The position numbers were made by a program, and so were the translations under genes. A DNA stretch of 64,000 bases. Source: Butyrivibrio sp. CB08. Lineage in GTDB: Bacteria; Bacillota; Clostridia; Lachnospirales; Lachnospiraceae. The stretch covers positions 124,001 through 188,000 of the forward strand of contig NZ_RAIR01000003.1 of the NCBI RefSeq assembly GCF_003625485.1, read 5' to 3'. Position 1 is the stretch's first letter; every line of letters begins with the position of its first letter. Under the pieces are notes generated by a model. That model saw only the letters and a program-made list of their open reading frames with translations. It did no database searches and was not told where the DNA came from. Shown here in pieces: positions 9,431 through 18,223 of the stretch.

Positions 9431-10170
9431 TGGCACTTTTAGAGGTTAAAAACATACAGAAGGCCTTTGGCGAAAACGGCGTACTTAAGGGCATTGACCT
9501 TACCGTAGAAAAGGGCGATGTGGTGTCGGTTCTTGGGCCATCAGGTTCAGGTAAGACGACGCTCCTTCGCTGCATCAACTTCCTTGAGAAGGCTGACGGC
9601 GGATCCCTTTCCTTTGAGGGAAAAGAGTATGATCTGTCCCGGATCACTAAGGCTGAAATAGCAGATATCAGAAAAAAGACAGGTTTCGTGTTCCAGAACT
9701 ACAACCTGTTTGCAAATAAGACGGTTCTTGGAAACGTGACACTGGGGCTTACCAGCGCAAGGAAGGTTGCTAAGGCTGAGGCGGAATCCAAGGCTAAAGA
9801 GGTTCTTGCCAAAGTCGGAATGGCAGAGTTTGCAGACTACTATCCATCCCAGTTATCAGGCGGTCAGCAGCAGAGAGTTGCCATAGCAAGGGCTCTTGCA
9901 ACAGATCCATCGATCCTGTATTTTGATGAGCCAACGTCGGCTCTGGATCCTCAGCTTACGGCTGAAGTTCTCGAAGTCATGAGGGAGCTTGCCCGTGAAG
10001 GGATGACCATGATAGTTGTTACCCACGAGATCTCTTTTGCAAAAGAGGTATCGACCCATGTAATGTTCATGGCCGATGGTAATGTTGTGGAAGAGGGAAC
10101 AGCGTTGGAATTCTTTGAAAACCCCAGGATGGACAGGACCAGGGAGTTCTTGCGTTTAACAAGTAATTGA
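9430..10170 (+). CDS. Polar amino acid ABC transporter ATP-binding protein
   Basis: A 246-residue GlnQ-family ATPase. Walker A (GPSGSGKTT, about 37-45), Q-loop (FVFQNYNLF), signature LSGGQQQR, Walker B ([13 protein letters not shown]) and the H-loop (VVTHEISFA) are all intact. It energises the permease encoded just upstream, with which it overlaps by one base. The downstream binding-protein gene is separated by a 74-base stretch carrying a strong hairpin. Confidence 0.95.
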   Translation: MALLEVKNIQKAFGENGVLKGIDLTVEKGDVVSVLGPSGSGKTTLLRCINFLEKADGGSLSFEGKEYDLSRITKAEIADIRKKTGFVFQNYNLFANKTVLGNVTLGLTSARKVAKAEAESKAKEVLAKVGMAEFADYYPSQLSGGQQQRVAIARALATDPSILYFDEPTSALDPQLTAEVLEVMRELAREGMTMIVVTHEISFAKEVSTHVMFMADGNVVEEGTALEFFENPRMDRTREFLRLTSN

Positions 10171-10200
10171 TGTATTATGCACAATATAATTGTATCGAGG

Positions 10201-10225
10201 TGGACCTGCTTTATGGGCAGGTCCA
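10201..10225 (+). other. Intercistronic hairpin before binding-protein gene
   Basis: Perfect 9-bp stem TGGACCTGC/GCAGGTCCA with a 7-base loop and no useful T-tract, 19 bases before the next start codon. It is more likely an mRNA-stabilising or processing structure than a terminator. It would allow the lipoprotein message to be more abundant than the permease/ATPase message. Confidence 0.6.
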
Positions 10226-10244
10226 TTTAGTAAGGAGGACTATT

Positions 10245-11093
10245 ATGAAGAAGAAACTATCTTTAGTTATGGCGACAGCTCTTTTGGCTGTATCAGTTAT
10301 GGGATGCGGCGCATCAAAGGATGCCGGAACAGCAGACACTAATGCAGCAGGCAGCGAGACAGCAGCTGCCACTGGTGAGGACCACCTTGCAAGGATCAAG
10401 GCAGCAGGCAAGATCACAATCGCTACAGAGGGTGTTTGGGCTCCATTTACATATCACGACGAGACTACAGATGAGCTTGTGGGCTTTGACGTAGAGGTTG
10501 CAGCAGCCATCGCTGAAAAGCTGGGTGTAGAGGCAGACTTTAAGGAGGTTGCTTTTGACGGCGGTCTTACAGGCGTAACAACTGGAACCTTCGACATGAT
10601 GGCCAACGGCGTTGACGTTACTGAGGACAGAAAGGGAACCTACGATTTTACTGATCCTTATGCATATGACCACGCAGTTGTTGTTACCCTTGCAAGCAAC
10701 AGCGATATCACATCATTCGACGATCTTAACGGCAGAACAACAGCTAACTCAGCTGGTTCAACATACGAGGCAATGGGCAAAGAGCACGGCGCTACAGTAT
10801 CAAATGTTGATACTCTTGGCGAGACTATGACACTGGTACTTAACGGAACAGTTGATGCTACCATCAACGCCAACACTTCAGCTCAGGACTACTTCAACAC
10901 AACAGGAACAACAGAGCTCAAGGTTGCAGCAACAGACCCGGAGGTTACAATGTACGCTATTCCTCTTGCAAAGGGCGCTGATAACGACAGCCTAAGAGAA
11001 GCCATCAACAAGGCAATTTCAGAACTTCGCTCAGAAGGTAAGCTCAAAGAGATCTCTGTTAAGTACTTCGGAGCAGATATAACTACAGATTGA
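10245..11093 (+). CDS. Amino acid ABC transporter substrate-binding lipoprotein
   Basis: A 282-residue family 3 solute-binding protein. The signal peptide ends in the lipobox VMGC, so Cys is lipidated and the protein is tethered outside the membrane. The mature part has the typical fold markers (GKITIATEGVWAPFTYHD, LVGFDVEVAAAIAEKLG, FDMMANGVDVTEDRKGTYDFTDPY). The start at 10245 follows TAAGGAGG; an in-frame ATG 78 bases upstream would prepend a non-signal sequence and is rejected. It completes the importer with the two genes before it. Specificity cannot be read with confidence; polar amino acids are usual for the family. Confidence 0.92.
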   Translation: MKKKLSLVMATALLAVSVMGCGASKDAGTADTNAAGSETAAATGEDHLARIKAAGKITIATEGVWAPFTYHDETTDELVGFDVEVAAAIAEKLGVEADFKEVAFDGGLTGVTTGTFDMMANGVDVTEDRKGTYDFTDPYAYDHAVVVTLASNSDITSFDDLNGRTTANSAGSTYEAMGKEHGATVSNVDTLGETMTLVLNGTVDATINANTSAQDYFNTTGTTELKVAATDPEVTMYAIPLAKGADNDSLREAINKAISELRSEGKLKEISVKYFGADITTD

Positions 11094-11141
11094 TATTTTT
11101 TTAAGTAAAGGACTTGATTTAATTTAATATTGTTGTTATAT

Positions 11142-11166
11142 TATACATAAAATGTATAAATATACA
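11142..11166 (+). promoter_or_regulatory. ArgR/AhrC-type operator with overlapping inverted repeats
   Basis: TGTATAAATATACA at 11153-11166 matches the core ArgR box TGNAT-WWWW-ATNCA at every fixed position. It overlaps a second inverted repeat, TATACAT-AAA-ATGTATA (11142-11158), and a further half-site ATGTATA follows at about 11173. The cluster lies 32-56 bases before the start codon of an amino acid binding protein. Repression by arginine through an ArgR/AhrC homologue is inferred. Confidence 0.5.
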
Positions 11167-11197
11167 GGATTTATGTATAAAACAGGAGGAGATTATT

Positions 11198-11983
11198 ATG
11201 AAAAAGAAGATACTTTCAGCCTTTGTAGCAACAGTAATGACAATGACAGTCCTTTGCGGATGCGGAAGCGCAGCAGCACCAGCAGCAGATAACCAGGGTG
11301 CTGGCGAGGCTGCCAAGGAGACACTTATCGTTGGAACCAACGCAGCTTTCCCACCATTTGAGTTTGTAGGCGATGATGGCAAGCCAGATGGATTTGACAT
11401 GGCACTTATCAAGGCAATCGGAGATGAGATCGGCTATGATGTTCAGATCCAGGACATGGAGTTTGATTCACTTGTATCATCAATCGGTAACAAGATCGAC
11501 GTTGCTATCGCTGGTATGACAGTAACTGAAGAGCGTAAGAACATGGTTGATTTCTCTGATCCATATTACGAGGCTGTTCAGGCTGTAGTAGTTCCTAAGG
11601 GAGCAGCTATCGCTACTGCAGATGACCTCAAGAACCTCAAGATCGGTGTTCAGCTTGGAACAACAGGTGAGTTCATCGCTGATGAGATCGAGGGCGCTGA
11701 GGTTTCAGCATACAACAAGGCAGTAGATGCAGTTAACGATCTTAACAACGGACGTGTTGACTGCGTTATCATCGACAAGAACCCTGCAGAAGTATTTGGT
11801 GCACAGTTCTCAGATAAGGTTGACGTAGTAGCAGGCGAGAACTTCGATTTCGAGCCAGAGAACTACGCTATCGCACTTCCTAAGGGAGACACAGAGCTTG
11901 CTGGCAAGATCAACGCAGCTCTCAAGAAGTTCAAGGAAGACGGAACATACGACAGCCTTGTTAAGCAGTACATCGAGGAGTGA
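11198..11983 (+). CDS. Amino acid ABC transporter substrate-binding lipoprotein (second system)
   Basis: A 261-residue family 3 binding protein with lipobox VLCGC after a short hydrophobic signal. Fold markers include LIVGTNAAFPPFEF, GFDMALIKAIGDEIGY, DVAIAGMTVTEERK and VDFSDPYYEA. The start follows GGAGGAG. The gene opens a second complete importer in the order binding protein, permease, ATPase, unlike the preceding system. The ArgR-type operator upstream suggests arginine or another basic amino acid as substrate; sequence alone does not settle this. Confidence 0.93.
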   Translation: MKKKILSAFVATVMTMTVLCGCGSAAAPAADNQGAGEAAKETLIVGTNAAFPPFEFVGDDGKPDGFDMALIKAIGDEIGYDVQIQDMEFDSLVSSIGNKIDVAIAGMTVTEERKNMVDFSDPYYEAVQAVVVPKGAAIATADDLKNLKIGVQLGTTGEFIADEIEGAEVSAYNKAVDAVNDLNNGRVDCVIIDKNPAEVFGAQFSDKVDVVAGENFDFEPENYAIALPKGDTELAGKINAALKKFKEDGTYDSLVKQYIEE

Positions 11984-11992
11984 TTTATTTAG

Positions 11993-12679
11993 ATGACCAT
12001 TTCAGAACGTTTTACCGCGGCGTTCATAACAGGTGAGCGCTGGAAACTTTATATCTCTGGTCTTGGGATTACCCTTGAGATAGCTCTTTTCGCAGGGCTT
12101 CTTGGAATCATCATTGGTACCATTGCAGCTCTTATGAAGCTCTCTACCACTGAGGATGGCAAGCCAACCATATTTAACTACATCGCTTCAGTTTACGTGG
12201 ATGTTATCCGCGGAACTCCAAGCGTACTGCAGCTCCTTATCATGTGGTTTATCGTAATGGCTTCTTCCAACAACGGAATCCTGGTTGCATCTCTTTCCTT
12301 TGGTATCAACTCAGGAGCATACGTTTCCGAGATCGTAAGAGGCGGAATCCTTGCAGTTGATAAGGGACAGATGGAGGCAGGAAGGTCTCTTGGATTATCC
12401 AAGGCCAAGACCCTTCGCTACATCGTTCTTCCACAGGCTATGAAGAATGTCATTCCTCCTTTGGGGAACGAGTTCATTACTCTGGTAAAAGAGACTGCGA
12501 TCGTGGGATATGTATCCCTTGCAGATCTTACACGTGTTGCTAATCAGATCGCATCAAGGACCTATGACGCATTCATGCCCCTTATCGGAGCAGCGGTGAT
12601 CTACTTTATTGTGATCAAGATCCTTACGATACTCCTTGGAAAACTTGAAAGGAGGATGCGTAGAAGTGATATCCGTTAA
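11993..12679 (+). CDS. Amino acid ABC transporter permease (second system)
   Basis: A 228-residue HisM/GlnP-type permease with about five membrane helices. It has the motif [16 protein letters not shown] and an EAA loop ([25 protein letters not shown]). It starts nine bases after the binding-protein gene and uses the GAGGAG that overlaps that gene's stop. Its 3' end overlaps the ATPase gene by 14 bases. Confidence 0.93.
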   Translation: MTISERFTAAFITGERWKLYISGLGITLEIALFAGLLGIIIGTIAALMKLSTTEDGKPTIFNYIASVYVDVIRGTPSVLQLLIMWFIVMASSNNGILVASLSFGINSGAYVSEIVRGGILAVDKGQMEAGRSLGLSKAKTLRYIVLPQAMKNVIPPLGNEFITLVKETAIVGYVSLADLTRVANQIASRTYDAFMPLIGAAVIYFIVIKILTILLGKLERRMRRSDIR

Positions 12680-13403
12680 GAACCTTACAAAAGATTACAC
12701 TAAGGCCGATGGCAACCACATAAGAGTTATCGAGGGCCTTAACTACGAAATTGAAAAGGGCGAGAAGATCGTTATCGTAGGACCTTCAGGTTCAGGAAAG
12801 AGCACATTTTTAAGGTGCCTTAACCTCCTTGAGAGACCTACTTCAGGCCAGATATTCTTTGACGGTGAGGAGATCACTGCCAAGGGAACAGATATAAACA
12901 AGGTAAGACAGAGGATGGGAATGGTATTCCAGAACTTCAACCTCTTTAACAACCTTACTGTTATGCAGAACCTGACACTTGCTCCAGTCAAGCTTGGAGT
13001 TATGAGTAAGGAAGAGGCCCACGCTAAGGCTACTGAGCTTTTAAAGAGGGTTAACCTTCTTGATAAGGCAGACGTCTATCCAGCTTCTCTTTCAGGTGGT
13101 CAGAAGCAGAGGATTGCTATCGTTCGTTCACTTTGCATGAATCCTGAGATGATGCTCTTTGACGAGCCAACATCAGCTCTGGACCCTGAAATGGTCGGAG
13201 AGGTTTTGGACGTTATGAAGCAGCTTGCAGATGACGGTATGACCATGGTGGTTGTTACCCACGAGATGGGCTTTGCAAGAGAGGTTGCCACCAAGGTGCT
13301 GTTCATGGACGAAGGTATTCTCCTTGAGGAGAACACACCGGATGAGTTCTTTGATCATCCAAGGACAAAGAGACTTCAGGACTTTTTGTCCAAGGTGCTG
13401 TAA
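12666..13403 (+). CDS. Amino acid ABC transporter ATP-binding protein (second system)
   Basis: A 245-residue GlnQ-type ATPase with Walker [10 protein letters not shown], signature LSGGQKQR, Walker [13 protein letters not shown] and [10 protein letters not shown] place the start at the GTG at 12666 because AAAGGAGG lies nine bases upstream and translation then begins [11 protein letters not shown], the usual family N-terminus. A longer reading from a TTG at 12636 would have no ribosome-binding site. The overlap with the permease implies coupled translation. A terminator closes the operon. Confidence 0.93.
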   Translation: MISVKNLTKDYTKADGNHIRVIEGLNYEIEKGEKIVIVGPSGSGKSTFLRCLNLLERPTSGQIFFDGEEITAKGTDINKVRQRMGMVFQNFNLFNNLTVMQNLTLAPVKLGVMSKEEAHAKATELLKRVNLLDKADVYPASLSGGQKQRIAIVRSLCMNPEMMLFDEPTSALDPEMVGEVLDVMKQLADDGMTMVVVTHEMGFAREVATKVLFMDEGILLEENTPDEFFDHPRTKRLQDFLSKVL

Positions 13404-13455
13404 GAAGATTTAAATTCGTGATTTTTTTAGTAATTGAATAGCCAGATATATGTAA

Positions 13456-13488
13456 AACACCAGGGCTTTTTATGGCTCTGGTGTTTTT
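13456..13488 (+). terminator. Rho-independent terminator after second amino acid ABC operon
   Basis: Stem AACACCAG/CTGGTGTT (8 bp, perfect) with additional G-C pairing in the loop, followed by TTTT. Confidence 0.85.
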
Positions 13489-13603
13489 GCGTTGCGGGAA
13501 ATGCCCATGGTTACTGGGCTTCTCAATGTGATAAGGAAAATTTATATTCACCTATAAGATTAGTATGTTTTACAATTGCAGTGCGCTAAAGCATAATTCA
13601 CTC

Positions 13604-14926
13604 ATGGACAGGACAGAAGAACTGATCGTCAAAACAATAGATGATCACAAAAACGAAATACTTGAATTTGCCAGAGACATTTATACTCACGCTGAGCTGG
13701 GTTACAAGGAGTTTAAGACCAGCGAAAAGTTCCAGAACAAAATGAAGGAGCTGGGACTTGAGATCCAAAAGGATCTGGCCATCACAGGAGCAAAGGCATT
13801 CATCAACAGGGACAGGAAAGACTCTTTTAGCCTGGCACTTCTTGGAGAACTGGATGCACTCAGGATCCCGACTCACAAATATGCCAATCCTGAAACAAAC
13901 GGAGCTCACTGTTGTGGACATCACGCACAGCTCACAGGAATCGTCGGAGCGGCCATAGCCCTTAGCATTCCGGAGATAGCAGATAAGCTTGACGGACAGG
14001 TTGAACTCTTTGCAGTACCTGCTGAGGAATACGGAGAGGTTGAATTTAAGAACACTCTTATAGAGCAGGGCAAGATAAGATACGGCGGAGGCAAATGTGA
14101 ACTCCTAAGGATCGGAGCATTCGATGATATAGATCTTTCCCTTGCGCATCACATAAGTGAGCAGGGGAACAGCTTAGGATCAGGAAGCAGCAACGGATTT
14201 GTTTCCAAGGTCATAAAGATCAAAGGAAAAGCAGCCCACGCTGCAGCAGCACCGGATCAGGGAATAAACGCTCTCTCAGCTGTAAGCCTTGGACTTCAGG
14301 CTCTTGGGCTTAACAGAGAAACCTTCAGGGATGAGGATGCTGTAAGAGTTCACCCGATACTTACAAAGGGCGGAGAGCTGGTAAACGTAGTTCCGGAGCA
14401 GGCAGTAATCGAAACACTGGTAAGGGGCAAGACAATAGAAGCCTTCACCGATGCAGCAGTTAAAACCGACAGGTCTTTTAAAGCAGGAGCCCTGGCAATC
14501 GGAGCAGACTACCGGATAGAGACAATGCCAGGTTACCTTCCGGAGATCCCGCAGGAATTTCCAAAAGAGCTGATTGAAGCCTTCGATGAACTGACCAAAG
14601 GGAACTTCGAACTTACACCTAAGACTACCCACTCCAACGGATCAACAGATGTGGGAGATGTGCAGCACCTGCTTCCGGTTTTAACCTTCCACACTGGAGG
14701 AATGAAGGGCGGACTTCACCAGGACAACTTCGACATAGTAGATGAAGACACAGCCTACATCCTGACAGCCAAGATGTTTGCCATAGGAGCCTACAGATTA
14801 CTTAAAGACGGCGCAGCCCTTGGAAAGTCAATTAAGGAAGGCTACACACCAAAGTTTAAGAACAAGGAAGAATACATAAGCTTCATGGATTCCTTCAACA
14901 AGATAGAGGAAGGTTCCTATAAATAA
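13604..14926 (+). CDS. M20 family amidohydrolase (candidate N-carbamoyl-cysteine or related hydrolase)
   Basis: A 440-residue metal-dependent amidohydrolase of the M20/AbgB group. Metal-ligand and catalytic motifs are GELDAL, HCCGHHAQ, PAEEYGE and, near the C-terminus, HTGGMKGGLHQDNF; the dimerisation insert carries GKAAHAAAAPDQGINAL. The usual HACGHDGH is HCCGHHAQ here, as in AbgB-like members that lack the second His. It heads an operon with an ATC hydrolase-like protein and an SsuABC-type transporter. In Pseudomonas, ATC hydrolase yields N-carbamoyl-cysteine, which an amidohydrolase converts to cysteine, so that role is inferred here. Neither possible start (ATG 13565 or 13604) has a good ribosome-binding site; 13604 fits the family N-terminus better. 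Confidence 0.85.
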   Translation: MDRTEELIVKTIDDHKNEILEFARDIYTHAELGYKEFKTSEKFQNKMKELGLEIQKDLAITGAKAFINRDRKDSFSLALLGELDALRIPTHKYANPETNGAHCCGHHAQLTGIVGAAIALSIPEIADKLDGQVELFAVPAEEYGEVEFKNTLIEQGKIRYGGGKCELLRIGAFDDIDLSLAHHISEQGNSLGSGSSNGFVSKVIKIKGKAAHAAAAPDQGINALSAVSLGLQALGLNRETFRDEDAVRVHPILTKGGELVNVVPEQAVIETLVRGKTIEAFTDAAVKTDRSFKAGALAIGADYRIETMPGYLPEIPQEFPKELIEAFDELTKGNFELTPKTTHSNGSTDVGDVQHLLPVLTFHTGGMKGGLHQDNFDIVDEDTAYILTAKMFAIGAYRLLKDGAALGKSIKEGYTPKFKNKEEYISFMDSFNKIEEGSYK

Positions 14927-14947
14927 AGACCTAAGAGGTAGACCAAC

Positions 14948-15481
14948 ATGAGTACAGAAAAGACAAAGATCACAGGCGTCGTAGACAGGGCCAGGGAAGT
15001 TGATCAGATTCGAAGAGCCGCAAGGCAGTTTGCAATGCAGTACTTCCACTTTAGTAAGACCCTTTACGAGAGCCTGGGACGAGACAGAGCAAAAGAGCTG
15101 GTCCAGAAAACAGTGTACGAGCTGGCAAAGGACAGAGCTGAAAAAATGAGGAGGAAAGCGCAGGATGAGGGAAAAGGCACTGACACAGTTGAAGACTTTA
15201 TGGCAGTCATTGATCTTCCTTTTGACGGATGGATCCCAGAGTGGGGAGAAAACCATTGTCCTTACGCTGAGGTGTGGAGAAGCTACTTTGATGAGTACCC
15301 CTGGTTTAGAGAGTTCGCACCTTTTTACTGCGATGTGATCGACACCACAACAATCGAGACCTTCACCCACAAGCTCTCACACCACATCACACAAAACGTA
15401 ATAAACAGCGGAACAGCTTGTCTACGTGAATACTACCCAAGCGAAAAAGTAGAAAAGGGGGAGTACACCTATGAAAGCTAA
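14948..15481 (+). CDS. L-2-amino-thiazoline-4-carboxylic acid hydrolase family protein
   Basis: A 177-residue soluble protein that I assign to the ATC hydrolase family. The recognisable pattern is a helical N-terminal half with a charged segment (YESLGRDRAKELVQKTVYELAKDRAEKM), then YCDVIDT and a C-terminal NSGTACLREYY. Members open the thiazoline ring of L-2-amino-thiazoline-4-carboxylate to give N-carbamoyl-L-cysteine. The gene begins 21 bases after the M20 gene and overlaps the permease gene by 11 bases, so it is translationally coupled to an uptake system. The family assignment is from memory of motifs; the exact substrate is open. Confidence 0.7.
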   Translation: MSTEKTKITGVVDRAREVDQIRRAARQFAMQYFHFSKTLYESLGRDRAKELVQKTVYELAKDRAEKMRRKAQDEGKGTDTVEDFMAVIDLPFDGWIPEWGENHCPYAEVWRSYFDEYPWFREFAPFYCDVIDTTTIETFTHKLSHHITQNVINSGTACLREYYPSEKVEKGEYTYES

Positions 15482-16244
15482 AAAGAAAAAGATAACCCTG
15501 ATAAACATACTTCAGATAATCACCGTTGCAGCGATCCTCATATACATGCAGGTGGCAGTTAAGTCAGGAGCCATAAGTAAGATCTTCCTGGCAGCACCGA
15601 CAGACATCGTTTCCGAGGGAGTGAAGATCATCAGTAACGGAACACTTCTTCCACACTTTCTTATAAGTGTAGAGGAGATCCTTGTGGGATACGGGATCGC
15701 AGCATTTGTTGGTATAAGTCTTGGAATAATCTGGACTTTGTTCCCGAAAACTGAGGAGTTTGGAAATGTCTTTTGCGCAGCCATAATGGCTATTCCAAAG
15801 GTAGCAATCCTGCCACTTCTAATTCTGTGGTTCGGAATTGGATTTACATCTAAGGTTGTTCTGATCTTCCTGTTTTCGGTATTCACGATCCTGTACAACA
15901 CAGTGACTGGAGCCAAGCAGTGTAAGGACTCATACCTTAAGGTGGCAAGCGTATTTGAGGCATCAAGATTCCAGACAGTATTTACGGTAGTTATCCCATC
16001 GGCCCTTCCATCAATATTCAATGGCCTAAGGCTTGCAGCGGCCACTGCCTTTACCGGAGTTGTTTTCTCGGAGATGCAGTCAGCAAAGGCCGGAGTTGGA
16101 TATCTCTTATCAGAGGCCCAGGGACTTCTTAATACATCAAGGGTGTTCTTTTTGATCATCCTGATAACAGTAATGTCAGTAATATTCGTTAAGCTTATTT
16201 CACTTATTGAATACTCAGTATGCCATAAGTGGAGAAGAATATAA
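15471..16244 (+). CDS. ABC transporter permease, SsuC/TauC type
   Basis: A 257-residue permease of the nitrate/sulfonate/taurine family with about six membrane helices. The EAA-type loop is KVASVFEASRFQTVFTVVIPSALPSIFNGLRLA, followed by AAATAFTGVVFSEM. The N-terminus overlaps the ATC hydrolase gene. Sulfonate, taurine or thiamine-precursor uptake is typical for the family. Given the upstream enzymes, a sulfur-containing heterocycle or cysteine conjugate is the likely cargo (inference). Confidence 0.9.
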   Translation: MKAKKKKITLINILQIITVAAILIYMQVAVKSGAISKIFLAAPTDIVSEGVKIISNGTLLPHFLISVEEILVGYGIAAFVGISLGIIWTLFPKTEEFGNVFCAAIMAIPKVAILPLLILWFGIGFTSKVVLIFLFSVFTILYNTVTGAKQCKDSYLKVASVFEASRFQTVFTVVIPSALPSIFNGLRLAAATAFTGVVFSEMQSAKAGVGYLLSEAQGLLNTSRVFFLIILITVMSVIFVKLISLIEYSVCHKWRRI

Positions 16245-16271
16245 AAACCAAAAGAAAAGAGGAGAACGGTT

Positions 16272-17366
16272 ATGAAAAAGAAAATATTAGCAGCACTTAT
16301 CAGCACAGTACTTACAGTATCAGCTCTCACAGGTTGCGGATCAGCAGCACAGAGTGCGGCAGCAGAGACAACAAACGAGACTACAGAGGAAGCTCCTGCG
16401 GCAGAGACAACTGAGACAGCAGAGGCTGCATCAGAAGATGCATCTCAGGACAAGATCACAATCAAAGCTTGCTTTGCAATCGGCATGACAGGTGCCGTAA
16501 ACAGATTCGCTATTCAGAAGGGCCTTTACGAGAAGGAAGGTATCGAGTTCGATATCACAGATTATGAGTCAAACGACACTACACTTTCACTTATCACAAG
16601 AGGTGACATCGACGTAGCAGACGGCGATCCAAGCACATATATCCCAGCTATCCAGAACGGTGTTCCAGCTAAGCTTGTTGGTAACATGTGGAGATATCAG
16701 GGATGCTACTGGCTTGTAGTAGATGACAGCATCCAGAGCTTTGAAGATCTTAAGGGCAAGACAATTGGTACAGCTGGTGCCAGCGGCGGAATGAGACTTT
16801 CAGTTCTCAAGATGCTTGAAGCAAACGGCATTTCAGAAGATGATGTAACACTTGTGGCTAACGGAGTTTACACTGACGCATACGCAACACTTACATCTGG
16901 CGAAGTTGATGCAACTATCATCCACAACCCATACGCAGTTCTTGCACAGAATGAAGGCAAGGGTCATCCACTTGGAAGAGCATGGGACTACATTCCTGAT
17001 TACTACACAGGTACAATCATCGCTTCAGACAAGATCATTAACGACGATCCAGAAAAGCTCCAGAGATTCATTACAGCATACTACAAGGTTCACGAGGAAG
17101 TTAAGAACGAGTACTTTGATGAGTTCATCGACTGGGCAGCAGATTACATGAACACAGAGCCAGCTCTTTTAAAGGAAGCTGTAGAAGCAGAGATCGACGT
17201 TTGGTCAGACTACCCTGTAATTCCTGAGGACAGACTTCAGAAGACAGTTGAGTACCTTCAGCAGTATGGATGGCTCGATGCAGCAATCTCTCCAGAAGGA
17301 ACATACACAAACGAGTTTGCACAGAAGGCAGCAGACGAGCTGGGACTTAAGAACCCAGAGAACTAA
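16272..17366 (+). CDS. ABC transporter substrate-binding lipoprotein, SsuA/NMT1 type
   Basis: A 364-residue binding protein. The signal peptide ends with lipobox ALTGC, followed by a Thr/Glu/Ala-rich linker (about 25-65). The mature domain has NMT1/SsuA features: MTGAVNRFAIQKGLYEKEGI, a DxxxGDPSTYIPAIQNG stretch and GKTIGTAGASGGMRLSVLKML. It would capture the substrate for the permease and ATPase on either side. The start follows GAGGAG. A GC-rich hairpin without T-tract (17381-17400) follows its stop codon and may stabilise its mRNA. Confidence 0.9.
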   Translation: MKKKILAALISTVLTVSALTGCGSAAQSAAAETTNETTEEAPAAETTETAEAASEDASQDKITIKACFAIGMTGAVNRFAIQKGLYEKEGIEFDITDYESNDTTLSLITRGDIDVADGDPSTYIPAIQNGVPAKLVGNMWRYQGCYWLVVDDSIQSFEDLKGKTIGTAGASGGMRLSVLKMLEANGISEDDVTLVANGVYTDAYATLTSGEVDATIIHNPYAVLAQNEGKGHPLGRAWDYIPDYYTGTIIASDKIINDDPEKLQRFITAYYKVHEEVKNEYFDEFIDWAADYMNTEPALLKEAVEAEIDVWSDYPVIPEDRLQKTVEYLQQYGWLDAAISPEGTYTNEFAQKAADELGLKNPEN

Positions 17367-17380
17367 CTTTGACAGACTAA

Positions 17381-17400
17381 GGGCCGGGGAAGCCTGGCCC
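17381..17400 (+). other. Intercistronic hairpin after binding-protein gene
   Basis: GGGCCGGG pairs with CCTGGCCC (one G-U) around a GAAG loop. No T-tract follows, so it is likely an mRNA 3'-protecting structure rather than a terminator. Confidence 0.55.
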
Positions 17401-17426
17401 ATACTATCAGAAACGAGGTGCACATT

Positions 17427-18206
17427 ATGCCTGGAATACACATCAAAAACATCAGCAAAACTTACATTGACGGCGCAGGAAATCCTGTTGATGCCATAAA
17501 AGAGATAAACCTTGATATCAAAGACGGCGAGTTCGTCAGCATCGTTGGCCCATCAGGATGTGGTAAGAGTACCCTTCTTGAGATCGTGGCTGGCCTTCAG
17601 AAACAGACCGCCGGAGAGGTTTATATAGATGACAAAAAAGTCACCGGCCCCAGCAGGGATATAGGTGTTGTATTTCAGGATGCAGCTCTTTTCCCATGGA
17701 AGACCATAAAAAAGAATATCCTGTACGGAATGGAGATCAGCAAGGCTCCAAAGGAAGAGCAGGAAGAAAAGCTTAAGAGCTATCTTGAGCTCATGAACCT
17801 TACAGGGTTTGCAGATAAGTACCCTTCACAGCTCTCAGGCGGAATGAGACAGAGGGCAGGAATTGCAAGGACGCTTATCATGAACCCAAAGGTAACCCTG
17901 ATGGATGAGCCCTTCAGCGCAGTAGATCACCTGACAAGATGCACACTGCAGGAGGAGCTTGTAAGGATTCATGAGAAGGAAAAGAAAACCGTGCTGTTCG
18001 TAACTCACGACATCAACGAAGCGGTATTCCTCTCAGACAGAGTTATCCTGCTTAGTCCAAGACCAAGCGTCATCCAGAACGAGTACGTGATAAAAACAAA
18101 ACACCCAAGAAGCAGAAGTGATGATTATCTTGTACATGTTGCAGCAAAGATCGTGGCAGATATAAGCCGCGGCGCAGAAAATGTTGAAAGCGAGTACATG
18201 ATCTGA
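17427..18206 (+). CDS. ABC transporter ATP-binding protein, SsuB/TauB type
   Basis: A 259-residue ATPase with Walker A GPSGCGKST, Q-loop VVFQDAALFPW, signature LSGGMRQR, Walker B VTLMDEPFSAVD and FVTHDINEAV. The LFPW and EAVFLSDRV features are characteristic of the nitrate/sulfonate/taurine branch. The ATG at 17427 is preceded by CGAGG at 17414-17418; an in-frame GTG at 17418 overlaps that site and is rejected. It completes the transporter with the two genes before it. Confidence 0.92.
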   Translation: MPGIHIKNISKTYIDGAGNPVDAIKEINLDIKDGEFVSIVGPSGCGKSTLLEIVAGLQKQTAGEVYIDDKKVTGPSRDIGVVFQDAALFPWKTIKKNILYGMEISKAPKEEQEEKLKSYLELMNLTGFADKYPSQLSGGMRQRAGIARTLIMNPKVTLMDEPFSAVDHLTRCTLQEELVRIHEKEKKTVLFVTHDINEAVFLSDRVILLSPRPSVIQNEYVIKTKHPRSRSDDYLVHVAAKIVADISRGAENVESEYMI

Positions 18207-18223
18207 TCACTAAGGAGGAGAAA

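Noticed and set aside
14828-15370. 180-codon open frame on the - strand
   Set aside because: Antisense to the ATC hydrolase-like gene, which has a ribosome-binding site, operon overlap and family motifs.
15512-16330. 272-codon open frame on the - strand
   Set aside because: Antisense shadow of the SsuC-type permease; no ribosome-binding site and no recognisable domain.
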